Positions 1 through 5,547 of a stretch of 8,171 bases of DNA are shown here, one piece after another. The DNA is from ANME-2 cluster archaeon (GTDB lineage Archaea > Halobacteriota > Methanosarcinia > Methanosarcinales > Methanocomedenaceae): the NCBI GenBank assembly GCA_023544495.1, contig JAMJFV010000052.1, positions 4,808 through 12,978 on the forward strand. Reading direction: 5' to 3'. Position 1 is the first letter of the stretch. The number at the start of each line of letters is the position of its first letter. The translations under genes were made by a program, and so were the position numbers. The notes under the pieces are model-generated. The model did no database searches. It was not told the origin of the DNA and saw only the letters and a list, made by a program, of their open reading frames with translations.

Positions 1-1199
1 GTGTGGGCAACCCGTATTGTTCCAGGGTGTGCTGCATGACTGCCATAAAGAACGCCGGGCTTATCAGGGAAAGGAACCCTGATACAAAGGTCAGTGTACA
101 TTATATCGACATCAGGGCCGGTGGCGAGAACTACGAGGAATATTATATCAGGAACCAGGAAAAGGGTGTAGAATTCATCAGGGGTAGGGTGGCATCTGTA
201 AAAGAGGTTGATGGCGAAGCTGTCATCACCTATGAAGATACTATGACCGGAGAGATCGTGGACGAGACTGTGGACCTGGTAGTGCTCTCAGTGGGCCTTG
301 AGCCCAATCCTCATGCCAGTGAAATTGTTAATACCCTGAACCTGAGCCGGCGGCAGGACAGGTTCATCCAGGCAGCCCATCCCAAGATGCGCCCGGTGGA
401 CACCCATACGAGGGGCGTGTTCGTTGCAGGTTGTGCTTCTGGTCCCAAGGAGATCCAGGTATCCATTGCACAGGGTATTGCCGCATCTGCCAGGGCTATG
501 AGTATATTGAGCAGTGGCAGTATCCCTAAAGATGTGATGGGGGTTGAGGTCATTGATGAACTGTGTACCGGATGCCGGCTCTGTGAGGAGGTATGTATCT
601 ATGACAGGATAACAGTGGTAGACGGCAAGGCTGTGGTGGACGAGTTAACCTGCAGCGGATGCGGTGCCTGCGCTGCTGCCTGTCCCCGGGGAGCCCTTCA
701 GCCCAGGCATTTCACTGACAGCCAGATACTGGCACAGGTACGTGCAGCCACGCAGGACATTAAAGAGACACCGCTCATCATTGCTTTTTTGTGCCACTGG
801 TGCAGTTATGCAGCCGCTGACCTGGCTGGTTCGCTGGGTACAGGGTATCCGACCAATGTCAGAAACATCCGTGTGATGTGCGCAGGCAGGGTGAACCCGT
901 CATTTGTACTGGAGGCCCTGAAAGGTGGCGCGGATGGTGTGCTGGTAGCAGGATGCCGGTTCGGCGAATGCCATTACCAGTCAGGGAATGTGAAGGCACA
1001 ACAGCGGATGGATATCCTGAAAGGTATGCTGGCAGATAGGGGGATTGACCCCGGGCGCGTGAGGACTGCGTGGTTGGCTGCCAGTGAAGGTGGTAAGTAT
1101 GCGCGGGAGATCCGTGATTTTGTAGATGAACTGGTTGAGATAGGAGCCATAGGGAGCGAACTTGACGGTTCCGGTCCGGGTATCGAGAAATGTGAATAG
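1..1199 (+). CDS. hdrA: Heterodisulfide reductase subunit A fused to MvhD domain (C-terminal part)
   Basis: This is the C-terminal 398 residues of an HdrA-type flavoprotein; the frame is open to the left edge, so the start lies outside the window. HdrA carries FAD and iron-sulfur clusters and passes electrons within cytosolic, electron-bifurcating heterodisulfide reductase complexes that act on CoM-S-S-CoB and ferredoxin. Numbering from the first visible Met codon at base 3, a YCSRVCC motif typical of HdrA lies at residues 5-11. A two-cluster ferredoxin domain follows, with cysteines at 188/191/194/198 and 217/220/223/227. From about residue 255 an MvhD (methyl-viologen hydrogenase delta) domain begins, with its usual cysteine set: CHWC at 264/267, C293, and C318/C323. 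In free-standing form MvhD links HdrA to a hydrogenase or formate dehydrogenase. The fusion resembles the HdrA2 type known in Methanosarcina. No hdrB or hdrC follows, so this is probably the last gene of its operon. It converges on the DUF3307 gene with 82 bp between them. Confidence 0.95.
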   Translation, partial: VGNPYCSRVCCMTAIKNAGLIRERNPDTKVSVHYIDIRAGGENYEEYYIRNQEKGVEFIRGRVASVKEVDGEAVITYEDTMTGEIVDETVDLVVLSVGLEPNPHASEIVNTLNLSRRQDRFIQAAHPKMRPVDTHTRGVFVAGCASGPKEIQVSIAQGIAASARAMSILSSGSIPKDVMGVEVIDELCTGCRLCEEVCIYDRITVVDGKAVVDELTCSGCGACAAACPRGALQPRHFTDSQILAQVRAATQDIKETPLIIAFLCHWCSYAAADLAGSLGTGYPTNVRNIRVMCAGRVNPSFVLEALKGGADGVLVAGCRFGECHYQSGNVKAQQRMDILKGMLADRGIDPGRVRTAWLAASEGGKYAREIRDFVDELVEIGAIGSELDGSGPGIEKCE

Positions 1200-1281
1200 G
1201 GATACCGGAGATAGAAGACACATCAGGAAGTGGACGGACTCAGATCATCGGGAAGTTACCAGCAGATTTTCAAAACATGCG

Positions 1282-2013
1282 CTAGAGAACCAGACTTACC
1301 GTTAACCCTACAAAGATTGCGATCGTAAAACTGAGCAATGTACCTATCAGGATATATTCGCCAACATCGCGCGATTCGTTGTACCTGAAAATTGATTTTG
1401 CAGCTACCAGTAAACCGATTGCCTGATATTGTTCTAAAAGGACAAGGGTAAGAATTAAAAAGCGTTCCAGCCTGCCTATCCACCGTCCGGCATTTTCCAG
1501 GCTCTTTTCTTTGGTGTGTACAGTCTCTTTTTCGATGACGGCCATTCTCCATTTTTTTGTCAACTTACTGATCAGCACGCTACCGGGCCAGATCACAATA
1601 ATGTACGCTGTCAGTATCACCCATATCTTTGTGCCGGGAAGGAATACCTGCCCCATTATTGCTATATCATCAGGTCCCGGATGTATTATCCAAACCCATA
1701 TAGCCAGGATAACTGCAAAATGCCCGAATTGGTCCAACAAAAAGGATCGGGTATTGTCCTCATAGTTGGCCTTGAAGCCATCAATTACAATATGTGTGGC
1801 GGCAATAGCAAAAGGAATCCATATCAAATTCCACTGTCCGGAGAAAAGATATGCTAAAATTCCTGCAATTGCACCATGTATATAGAGGTATCGTGAATGC
1901 CAGCCGTCCTTAAACCTCCTGTTCACCCATGAATCGCTCTGGAATACAAAATCAGTAAGAAGATGGGCTATGATTAAGCGAATGAGTAATGATATCTCCA
2001 TTTGGGTTAACAT
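1282..2013 (-). CDS. DUF3307 family integral membrane protein
   Basis: A 243-residue membrane protein of unknown function that matches the DUF3307 family in pattern. It has an N-terminal LLIRLIIAHLLTDFVFQSD stretch, then an HSRYLYIHG segment, a THIVIDGFK motif near residue 85, and a conserved LLDQFGHF stretch near residue 95. About six hydrophobic segments are visible (roughly 45-60, 62-82, 98-113, 130-150, 185-207 and 220-243). Conserved His and Asp residues at the membrane edges (IAHLLTD, HIVIDG, DQFGH) could bind metal, but that is inference. The ATG at 2011-2013 is preferred because GGAGG (2020-2024) sits 6 nt upstream; an internal Met at residue 5 has weaker support. The gene lies 28 bp downstream of the SatD-like gene on the same strand. 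From general knowledge the two families are often neighbours in bacteria, so they probably form an operon and act together. Its 3' end faces hdrA. Confidence 0.85.
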   Translation of the reverse strand: MLTQMEISLLIRLIIAHLLTDFVFQSDSWVNRRFKDGWHSRYLYIHGAIAGILAYLFSGQWNLIWIPFAIAATHIVIDGFKANYEDNTRSFLLDQFGHFAVILAIWVWIIHPGPDDIAIMGQVFLPGTKIWVILTAYIIVIWPGSVLISKLTKKWRMAVIEKETVHTKEKSLENAGRWIGRLERFLILTLVLLEQYQAIGLLVAAKSIFRYNESRDVGEYILIGTLLSFTIAIFVGLTVSLVL

Positions 2014-2065
2014 TATAAGCCTCCATTAGTATTATTTACTATTATAAGTCTTTAACCTTATACTG
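2012..2065. repeat. Two repeat units between the SatD-like and DUF3307 genes
   Basis: ATTATAAG occurs at 2012-2019 and 2041-2048, exactly 29 bp apart, the same spacing as in the large array at 2762-3125. The second unit continues as GTCTTTAACCTTATA, matching the array consensus GTATGTAACCTTATT at most positions. On the minus strand one unit supplies the last codons and stop of the SatD-like gene. The other carries the DUF3307 ribosome binding site and start codon. Confidence 0.55.
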
Positions 2066-2707
2066 AATGACTGCTTTGAAGCGCTCCAGGAATATTTGAA
2101 CTGCCCATGAGCCGCCCGTTCTCAGGCGCTGGAACACTGCAGATTGGCTTATGTTCAACTTTTTTGCGATTTCATCCTGTGTATATCCCTGTACCTGATA
2201 CAGTATCGCTTCGGCCTGTTCCCTGGTCCATCGGTGACTTAACGCATTGAACAGGGCACATTCAGTTTGTAGTTCTGTATCTATATCAGGCCATGGGGTC
2301 TTTATTGTTAAATTCCGCTCTCTTTTTTTCATCCTGTCAAGTTCCATACCAGAGTTCCTGAATGCCTCGCCATCACCTTCGCCAACCTTATCCTCAGGCA
2401 AATATTCGATTTTTCCCAGGCCAATAGCTATCCTGGCGTCCATGCGGATATTCTTTTCAATTGGATTTGAAAGCAAATTGGTACGAATTATCAGTGCAGC
2501 TTTAAGAGCTTCTTCAGGACTGGATAACACACCCTGGAAACTGTCGCCTCTATAAATTGCAAAGTGGGATGCAATTATACTTGATTCCACCTTTTTAAAT
2601 GAATCTTTAAGGATGGATAGCACTTCATCGCGTTTTGTCTCTATTTCAAACCTGGATGACCCGACCAGATCACCTGTTAGAACTGCGAATATTTTTCCGT
2701 CCGTCAT
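2042..2707 (-). CDS. SatD-like protein with C-terminal helix-turn-helix
   Basis: A 221-residue soluble protein. The N-terminal part has the pattern of the SatD family: TGDLVGSS at residues 11-18, YRGDSFQ at 52-58, AIGLG at 94-98, and GEGDGEAFRNSG at 109-120. The family takes its name from a Streptococcus acid-tolerance locus; its biochemistry is not established. The order TGD, RGDSF, GIG, GDGEAF recalls nucleotidyl-cyclase-type folds, which is inference only. A helix-turn-helix like sigma-70 region 4 follows, with YTQDEIAKKLNISQSAVFQR at 175-194, so the protein could bind DNA. The ATG at 2705-2707 has a weak GGTG upstream (about 2714-2717). The TAA stop falls within a copy of the AT-rich repeat that also forms the array upstream of this gene. 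The DUF3307 gene follows after 28 bp, most likely co-transcribed. Confidence 0.83.
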   Translation of the reverse strand: MTDGKIFAVLTGDLVGSSRFEIETKRDEVLSILKDSFKKVESSIIASHFAIYRGDSFQGVLSSPEEALKAALIIRTNLLSNPIEKNIRMDARIAIGLGKIEYLPEDKVGEGDGEAFRNSGMELDRMKKRERNLTIKTPWPDIDTELQTECALFNALSHRWTREQAEAILYQVQGYTQDEIAKKLNISQSAVFQRLRTGGSWAVQIFLERFKAVIQYKVKDL

Positions 2708-2793
2708 ACATGCACCATCCTGATGTAATTATACATTTCAGACCATACCAGAGTGTGTCTGATTATGATTCGACAAACCTTTTTGTACTCCAT
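2704..2793 (-). CDS. Possible 29-residue leader ORF overlapping the satD-like start
   Basis: An ATG at 2791-2793 opens a 29-codon frame that starts MEYKKVCRIII and ends with a TGA at 2704-2706. That stop overlaps the ATG of the SatD-like gene in an ATGA arrangement, the usual geometry for translational coupling. An AAGGTT element lies 11 nt upstream, inside a unit of the AT-rich repeat array. No family is recognisable. In AT-rich DNA a 29-codon frame can arise by chance, so the overlap and the upstream AAGGTT are the only supports. Confidence 0.2.
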   Translation of the reverse strand: MEYKKVCRIIIRHTLVWSEMYNYIRMVHV

Positions 2794-3125
2794 TATATGT
2801 TTGCAACCTTATTATACTGCATTATAAGAATATCCCATAATATTAGAGTAGAGAGTACAGTGTATTATTAGTATATAAACTTATTATCATAAATTATAAG
2901 CCCTTATTATTATTATAAATTATAAGTATGTAACCTTCTTAAATGAAAAGTATCTAACATTATTATCTGATACGTGAGCACCTTTATTATCTCAATTATA
3001 AGTATCCAACATTATTTTTTTAGATTATAAGTATGTAACCTTATTCTATTAAATTATCAGGATGTGAATACTACAACCTAATTTTACCAAATTTCATGAA
3101 TCATATCCCAACATACAATTTTATC
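2762..3125. repeat. Degenerate tandem array of about 24-30 bp AT-rich units
   Basis: An ATTATAAG-like anchor recurs at 2762 (ATTATGAT), 2792 (ATTATATG), 2821, 2893, 2919, 2943 (ATGAAAAG), 2969 (divergent), 2995, 3024 and 3053 (ATTATCAG), with neighbouring copies mostly 24-30 bp apart. After the anchor a second block resembles GTATGTAACCTTATT. It is exact at 3031, 14/15 at 2926, 13/15 at 2799 and 2950, and 12/15 at 3002. A weaker copy is visible near 3100. On the minus strand, the direction of the SatD-like gene, each unit reads roughly AATAAGGTTNCATACTTATAAT, which resembles a ribosome binding site plus a TATA-like element. There is no conserved spacer structure and no CRISPR-like exact repeat. 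It may be an operator array or a decayed tandem duplication of a leader. Confidence 0.6.
2870..2880 (-). promoter_or_regulatory. Candidate TATA box upstream of the SatD-like operon
   Basis: On the minus strand this reads GTTTATATAC, close to the archaeal TATA consensus. It lies inside the repeat array about 160 nt upstream of the SatD-like start, so the transcript would carry a long leader containing several repeat units. Another weaker candidate, ACATATAATG, lies at about 2791-2800. Confidence 0.25.
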
Positions 3126-3338
3126 CAGATGTCAAGGTATATAAGGAAAGTTCCTAAAAGTCTCAGAATGAGAAAGTTACGTGATTAAAAATATAATCTA
3201 ATGAATAGATTTCAGTATTATTACAGCATATTACTGAAAAATCACATCCATCTTCAGGCACATGGTCATTTCATGAGTGCATATAAAACATGACTTTTTC
3301 GACGAATGCAAAAAACAAATATGGCCAAGAAAAAATAA
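3061..3338. other. AT-rich intergenic stretch with promoter-like motifs and an inverted repeat
   Basis: No convincing gene is present here. The stretch holds the fading edge of the repeat array, a GGTATATAAGG element at 3136-3146, and an inverted repeat with TTTCAGTA at 3210-3217 pairing with TACTGAAA at 3232-3239 (14-nt loop). A TATA-like GCATATAAAA lies at 3279-3288. Confidence 0.4.
3279..3288 (+). promoter_or_regulatory. Candidate TATA box for the 83-codon ORF
   Basis: GCATATAAAA on the plus strand would place transcription start at about 3308-3312, roughly 28 nt before the GTG start of the downstream small ORF. No initiator or BRE evidence beyond the motif itself is visible. Confidence 0.3.
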
Positions 3339-3590
3339 GTGAAGGGAATATATGAGTACATCCAAAATGCGGAACAATTGGCAGAAGCCATTGAAGGTGC
3401 AAGGTCTAATGCTCTGATAATACTGGGTGAATTGGAACAAAGCAATGAAGTCAGGATATTGAGGAAAAAAGTAGAAACATGTGATGACCCCATATCTTAT
3501 TTCTCACTGCCAAAAGAAGTGGTTCAGTTGGTGGCTGCCCGCCACTTAATGTCTAAACCTTATCCAAAACAATATATCAGAATGTCCTAA
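3339..3590 (+). CDS. Small hypothetical protein, possible partial relative of the neighbouring repeat protein
   Basis: An 83-residue ORF starting at GTG immediately after an in-frame TAA, with no clear ribosome binding site. Residues 3-22 contain a helical segment ending AEAIEGAR. This resembles the helical repeat of the convergent gene at 3646-4326, which has RAIEGAR in its second repeat. The corresponding DNA also matches at 16 of 18 bases (GCCATTGAAGGTGCAAGG against GCAATTGAAGGTGCCAGG). The remainder (SLPKEVVQLVAARHL near residues 56-70) is predicted helical but not recognised. The upstream in-frame codons ATG...MAKKK-stop raise the possibility of a decayed longer gene. It could be a truncated paralogue, a small partner of the repeat protein, or a chance ORF. 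Confidence 0.4.
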   Translation: MKGIYEYIQNAEQLAEAIEGARSNALIILGELEQSNEVRILRKKVETCDDPISYFSLPKEVVQLVAARHLMSKPYPKQYIRMS

Positions 3591-3596
3591 AAAAAT
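3589..3596 (-). terminator. Possible T-rich terminator of the repeat-protein gene
   Basis: Read on the minus strand there is a run of seven T at 3589-3595, about 50 nt downstream of the stop of the 226-residue repeat protein. Archaeal intrinsic termination often needs only a T-run. The site also overlaps the stop codon of the convergent small ORF. Confidence 0.28.
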
Positions 3597-3645
3597 ATGG
3601 AATGTGTATTGTTTGCCTGATACGTTTTCAATCCGTGAGAAATAT

Positions 3646-4326
3646 TCAATCCGGTATCTTATTTGCTTCCACCATTGCTTTTCGTGCATCAGCCTTGCGT
3701 TTTTCTATCATGCATATATTGGCACATTCGATAAGTTTCTCTTTTGGAGGGGTAATATCCGCCATCCTGTATGCTTCTAAACCACTGGAGACCAGACCCC
3801 ACTCAAAACAGGAGTCCCCACAGATCGTAAGTTCCTGTGCTGATGGTTTCTTGCCTGCTGTTTTGTACGCCTCAAGACCGTCCTGTAACTTACCTCCTTC
3901 AAAACATTTCCGGGCACATATAATGAGTTCTTCTTCAGGCGGGGTCACGCCTGCAATTTCATAAGCCTTCAATCCATGCGCAAGTTTTCCTTCAAAAAGA
4001 CACTTACAGGCAGTGGCAACGAGTTTATCCTGTGGAAGGGGTATTCCCATTACTTTTGAACCATCTATGGCAGAATAGATCTGGCCTTCCTCGAGATACT
4101 TTGCAAGCCAGCCGATAAGCAATTCTTCGGGCAATTCAATCCCTACGACCCTGGCACCTTCAATTGCCCTGGATATCCAGCCATTCTCCAGATAATGGTA
4201 AATGTATCCTTTGAGTTCTTCTTCTGAGAGTGGTACGTTTCCCATCTTTGCAGCTTCAATAGCATCGGCCATGCGCCCCTTATCAAGACGCTCAGTAATG
4301 TAAGCACGTAATTTTTCATCACTCAT
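3646..4326 (-). CDS. Seven-repeat helical (TPR-like) protein with CxxxC ladder
   Basis: A 226-residue protein built almost entirely of seven tandem repeats. The first covers residues 1-34 and the next six are exactly 32 residues each, ending at residue 226. The repeat pattern is roughly xEELxxxAxxCLExGxLxxAIEAYxxAGIxPP, a helix-turn-helix unit resembling tetratricopeptide-type repeats but two residues shorter than the usual 34. There is no signal peptide or membrane segment, so it is probably a cytosolic scaffold or binding protein. Repeats 5, 6 and 7 each have Cys at repeat positions 7 and 11 and repeat 4 has Cys at 9 and 11. Repeats 1-3 have aromatic residues at position 7. This splits the protein into an aromatic N-half and a cysteine-rich C-half. 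The ATG at 4324-4326 is preceded by a weak AGGTCGAT. Function and partner are unknown; the convergent small ORF may be a partial relative. Confidence 0.8.
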   Translation of the reverse strand: MSDEKLRAYITERLDKGRMADAIEAAKMGNVPLSEEELKGYIYHYLENGWISRAIEGARVVGIELPEELLIGWLAKYLEEGQIYSAIDGSKVMGIPLPQDKLVATACKCLFEGKLAHGLKAYEIAGVTPPEEELIICARKCFEGGKLQDGLEAYKTAGKKPSAQELTICGDSCFEWGLVSSGLEAYRMADITPPKEKLIECANICMIEKRKADARKAMVEANKIPD

Positions 4327-4491
4327 TAATCGACCTATTATCTTTATAGTACAAATGATTATCCAGTCTTATTATTTTTTACATCATCGAACTGTTAAGC
4401 TAAAACAGGTTGGCATCAGATATATTAAAACTATTAAAAGTAAATTGACTATATAAAATTCGTCCCATGCCCTGATCCGGAATAGAGACGT
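4327..4491. other. AT-rich leader/promoter region of the repeat-protein gene
   Basis: No gene is seen. Two TATA-like elements face the repeat-protein gene on the minus strand. TTTTATATAG at 4449-4458 is preceded by CGAA, which resembles a BRE, and would give a leader of about 100 nt. ACTATAAAG near 4342-4350 is too close to the start for a leadered transcript. Confidence 0.3.
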
Positions 4492-4727
4492 TCACAAGCA
4501 TCTTTTCCACCGCTTGTTTTGTGCATCACCATATCCGGCACACAAATCATGTATGTCTGTTTTGTGTTTTGTATCCCCGGCGTGCATAAAATCGAAATCC
4601 TTTTGCGGGCACCAGCCCATGACCTTCCTGCCCTTCAGTTTCTTTATAAGTTCGAGATTAAAGGTCATTTGCCTCGCCCCCAGTTCATTCATCAGCTCCT
4701 GCGGATTTTCAACATAAAATATAACAT
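4492..4727 (-). pseudogene. Frameshifted N-terminal fragment with MGWCP motif (DUF1673-like?)
   Basis: An ATG at 4725-4727 has an excellent ribosome binding site, AAGGTG at 4734-4739, 6 nt upstream, but its frame ends after 11 codons. The adjacent frame is open from 4737 to the stop at 4492-4494 and reads as plausible protein. A VIFYVENPQELMNEL stretch is followed by ELIKKLKGRKVMGWCPQKD and then NKRWKRCL just before the stop. A single frameshift would therefore join a good start to a good coding frame. The RKVMGWCP motif near the N-terminus recalls the archaeal DUF1673 proteins, in which a short soluble N-terminus precedes membrane segments; I recall this from memory and hold it loosely. If right, the membrane part is missing, so this is a truncated and frameshifted remnant. 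An intact 66-codon ORF can still be read from 4692. Confidence 0.4.
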
Positions 4728-4749
4728 CGCACCCACCTTAAGAATTATC

Positions 4750-4977
4750 TTAAGCACTCTTGGGTACTTTTTTAGCATAAAATGGGGGATTCTTTGCCAT
4801 ATAAATAAATATATCAATGGCACTTTTCCTGAAGTATATCAGCATAACTATCACAAGAAGGGGGAGTGTCCATCGCATTGTATAACTAAGATTCTTTACG
4901 ATTTCAAATTTCTGGATACTGTATTTTAGTATTATGACTGGTTTGAATAGCGATCTCTGGATATTTATTGAATGAGG
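4750..4977 (-). pseudogene. C-terminal remnant of a membrane protein
   Basis: On the minus strand a 75-codon frame is open between stops at 4978-4980 and 4750-4752. It contains a clear transmembrane segment (RWTLPLLVIVMLIYF, from the Met at 4876-4878). A basic, proline-containing tail follows, with MAKNPPFYAKKVPKSA before the stop. There is no good start codon ahead of the hydrophobic segment, so it reads like the C-terminus of a longer protein whose 5' part is lost. Its stop is 22 nt before the start of the next fragment, which has its own ribosome binding site. That is the spacing expected of two genes in an operon, so these may be remnants of tandem related genes. It could instead be a 42-residue single-helix membrane protein starting at 4878. 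Confidence 0.35.
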
Positions 4978-4990
4978 TTAAGCGTTCATT

Positions 4991-5287
4991 TCAACTATAT
5001 AGTCCTATATTGTTAAAAACAGTGAATAATCCAAAGGCTAAAATTGCCCCAATCATAACTCCAATTTCTTGGGCATATTCTTTCTTTTTTTCTAAATACG
5101 ATATAAAAAAAAGGACCATGATCATGTAAAAAGTTTTGACAACTATTACTCCATAAAATCCAATGAAAGCCAATATTGTATTGCCTTCATATCCCCCATT
5201 TTGTAGTCCAACATACGTTGTTATTAAATCTCCAAAGTAAAAAAACAGAAGAATAATCGCGAAATAAATTTTATTCTTAACCTCCAT
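4991..5287 (-). CDS. Small DUF5658-like integral membrane protein
   Basis: A membrane protein of 98 residues from the chosen start (111 from the upstream ATG at 5326). It has three hydrophobic segments: IYFAIILLFFYFGDLITTYVG, the stretch around GFYGVIVVKTFYMIMVLFFI, and IGVMIGAILAFGLFTVF near the C-terminus. GDLITTYVGLQNGGYEGN, at the end of helix 1, matches the D-x-x-TT-x-x-GL...E-x-N pattern I associate with the DUF5658 family, small archaeal membrane proteins of unknown function. The start at 5285-5287 is preferred. A TATA-like TATAAATATA at about 5330-5340 would put the transcript start near 5308, after the upstream ATG, and the extra 13 residues are hydrophilic and unlike the family. Neither start has a clear ribosome binding site. 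It lies downstream of the DEAD-box gene on the same strand but probably has its own promoter. Confidence 0.7.
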   Translation of the reverse strand: MEVKNKIYFAIILLFFYFGDLITTYVGLQNGGYEGNTILAFIGFYGVIVVKTFYMIMVLFFISYLEKKKEYAQEIGVMIGAILAFGLFTVFNNIGLYS

Positions 5288-5328
5288 ACATATATCTTTG
5301 ACGTCATGAGATATAAACATTGTCAATA

Positions 5329-5341
5329 TATTTATACTGAT
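5329..5341 (-). promoter_or_regulatory. TATA box of the DUF5658-like gene
   Basis: Minus-strand TATAAATATA at about 5330-5340 would start transcription near 5308, giving a leader of about 20 nt to the ATG at 5287. Confidence 0.35.
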
Positions 5342-5384
5342 ACTAATAATAATAATGTTACAGATTTACAATGTTTATCATTGT

Positions 5385-5495
5385 TCATCTTCTCTGTATT
5401 GTTCCAGGAGGCTCAAATCCTCTGGTGATTGTTATCCATGTTTCAATTCTCGTGTAATTGTGCTCTCTCCTGGCATGGAATAGTTCATCCTGCAA
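5385..5495 (-). CDS. Possible 36-residue protein or protein remnant
   Basis: Directly downstream of the DEAD-box gene a minus-strand frame is open from 5543 to a TGA at 5385-5387 (52 codons), with a protein-like composition. An FTGEINLQDELFHARREHN stretch is followed by TRIETWITITRGFEPPGT. The only conventional start is a TTG at 5493-5495, and it has a well-placed AGGGGAGA (5501-5508) upstream. From there it would be 36 residues, charged, without a membrane segment. The alternatives are the C-terminal remnant of a lost gene or chance. I recognise no family. Confidence 0.3.
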   Translation of the reverse strand: MQDELFHARREHNYTRIETWITITRGFEPPGTIQRR

Positions 5496-5547
5496 ATTGA
5501 TCTCCCCTGTAAAAGCTGGAGGTCTGCCATTCAGAAATAGTAATTAC

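Noticed and set aside
1200..1281. Possible terminator between the converging hdrA and DUF3307 genes
   Set aside because: No convincing hairpin or long T-run was seen on either strand.
4519..4929. 136-codon plus-strand ORF across the remnant region
   Set aside because: It lacks a ribosome binding site and recognisable motifs, while the minus strand shows a good RBS, a transmembrane segment and MGWCP. It is most likely antisense shadow.
5402..5424. CCAGGAGG-CTCAAAT-CCTCTGG looks like the T-arm of a tRNA
   Set aside because: No matching acceptor, D or anticodon arms could be found around it, and it lies inside a protein-like open frame on the minus strand.
5440..5475. GTTTCAATTC, similar to the start of archaeal CRISPR repeats; also TTCAATCCG twice at 3627 and 3646
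   Set aside because: Neither occurs as a regular array with exact repeats and unique spacers, and no cas gene is present.
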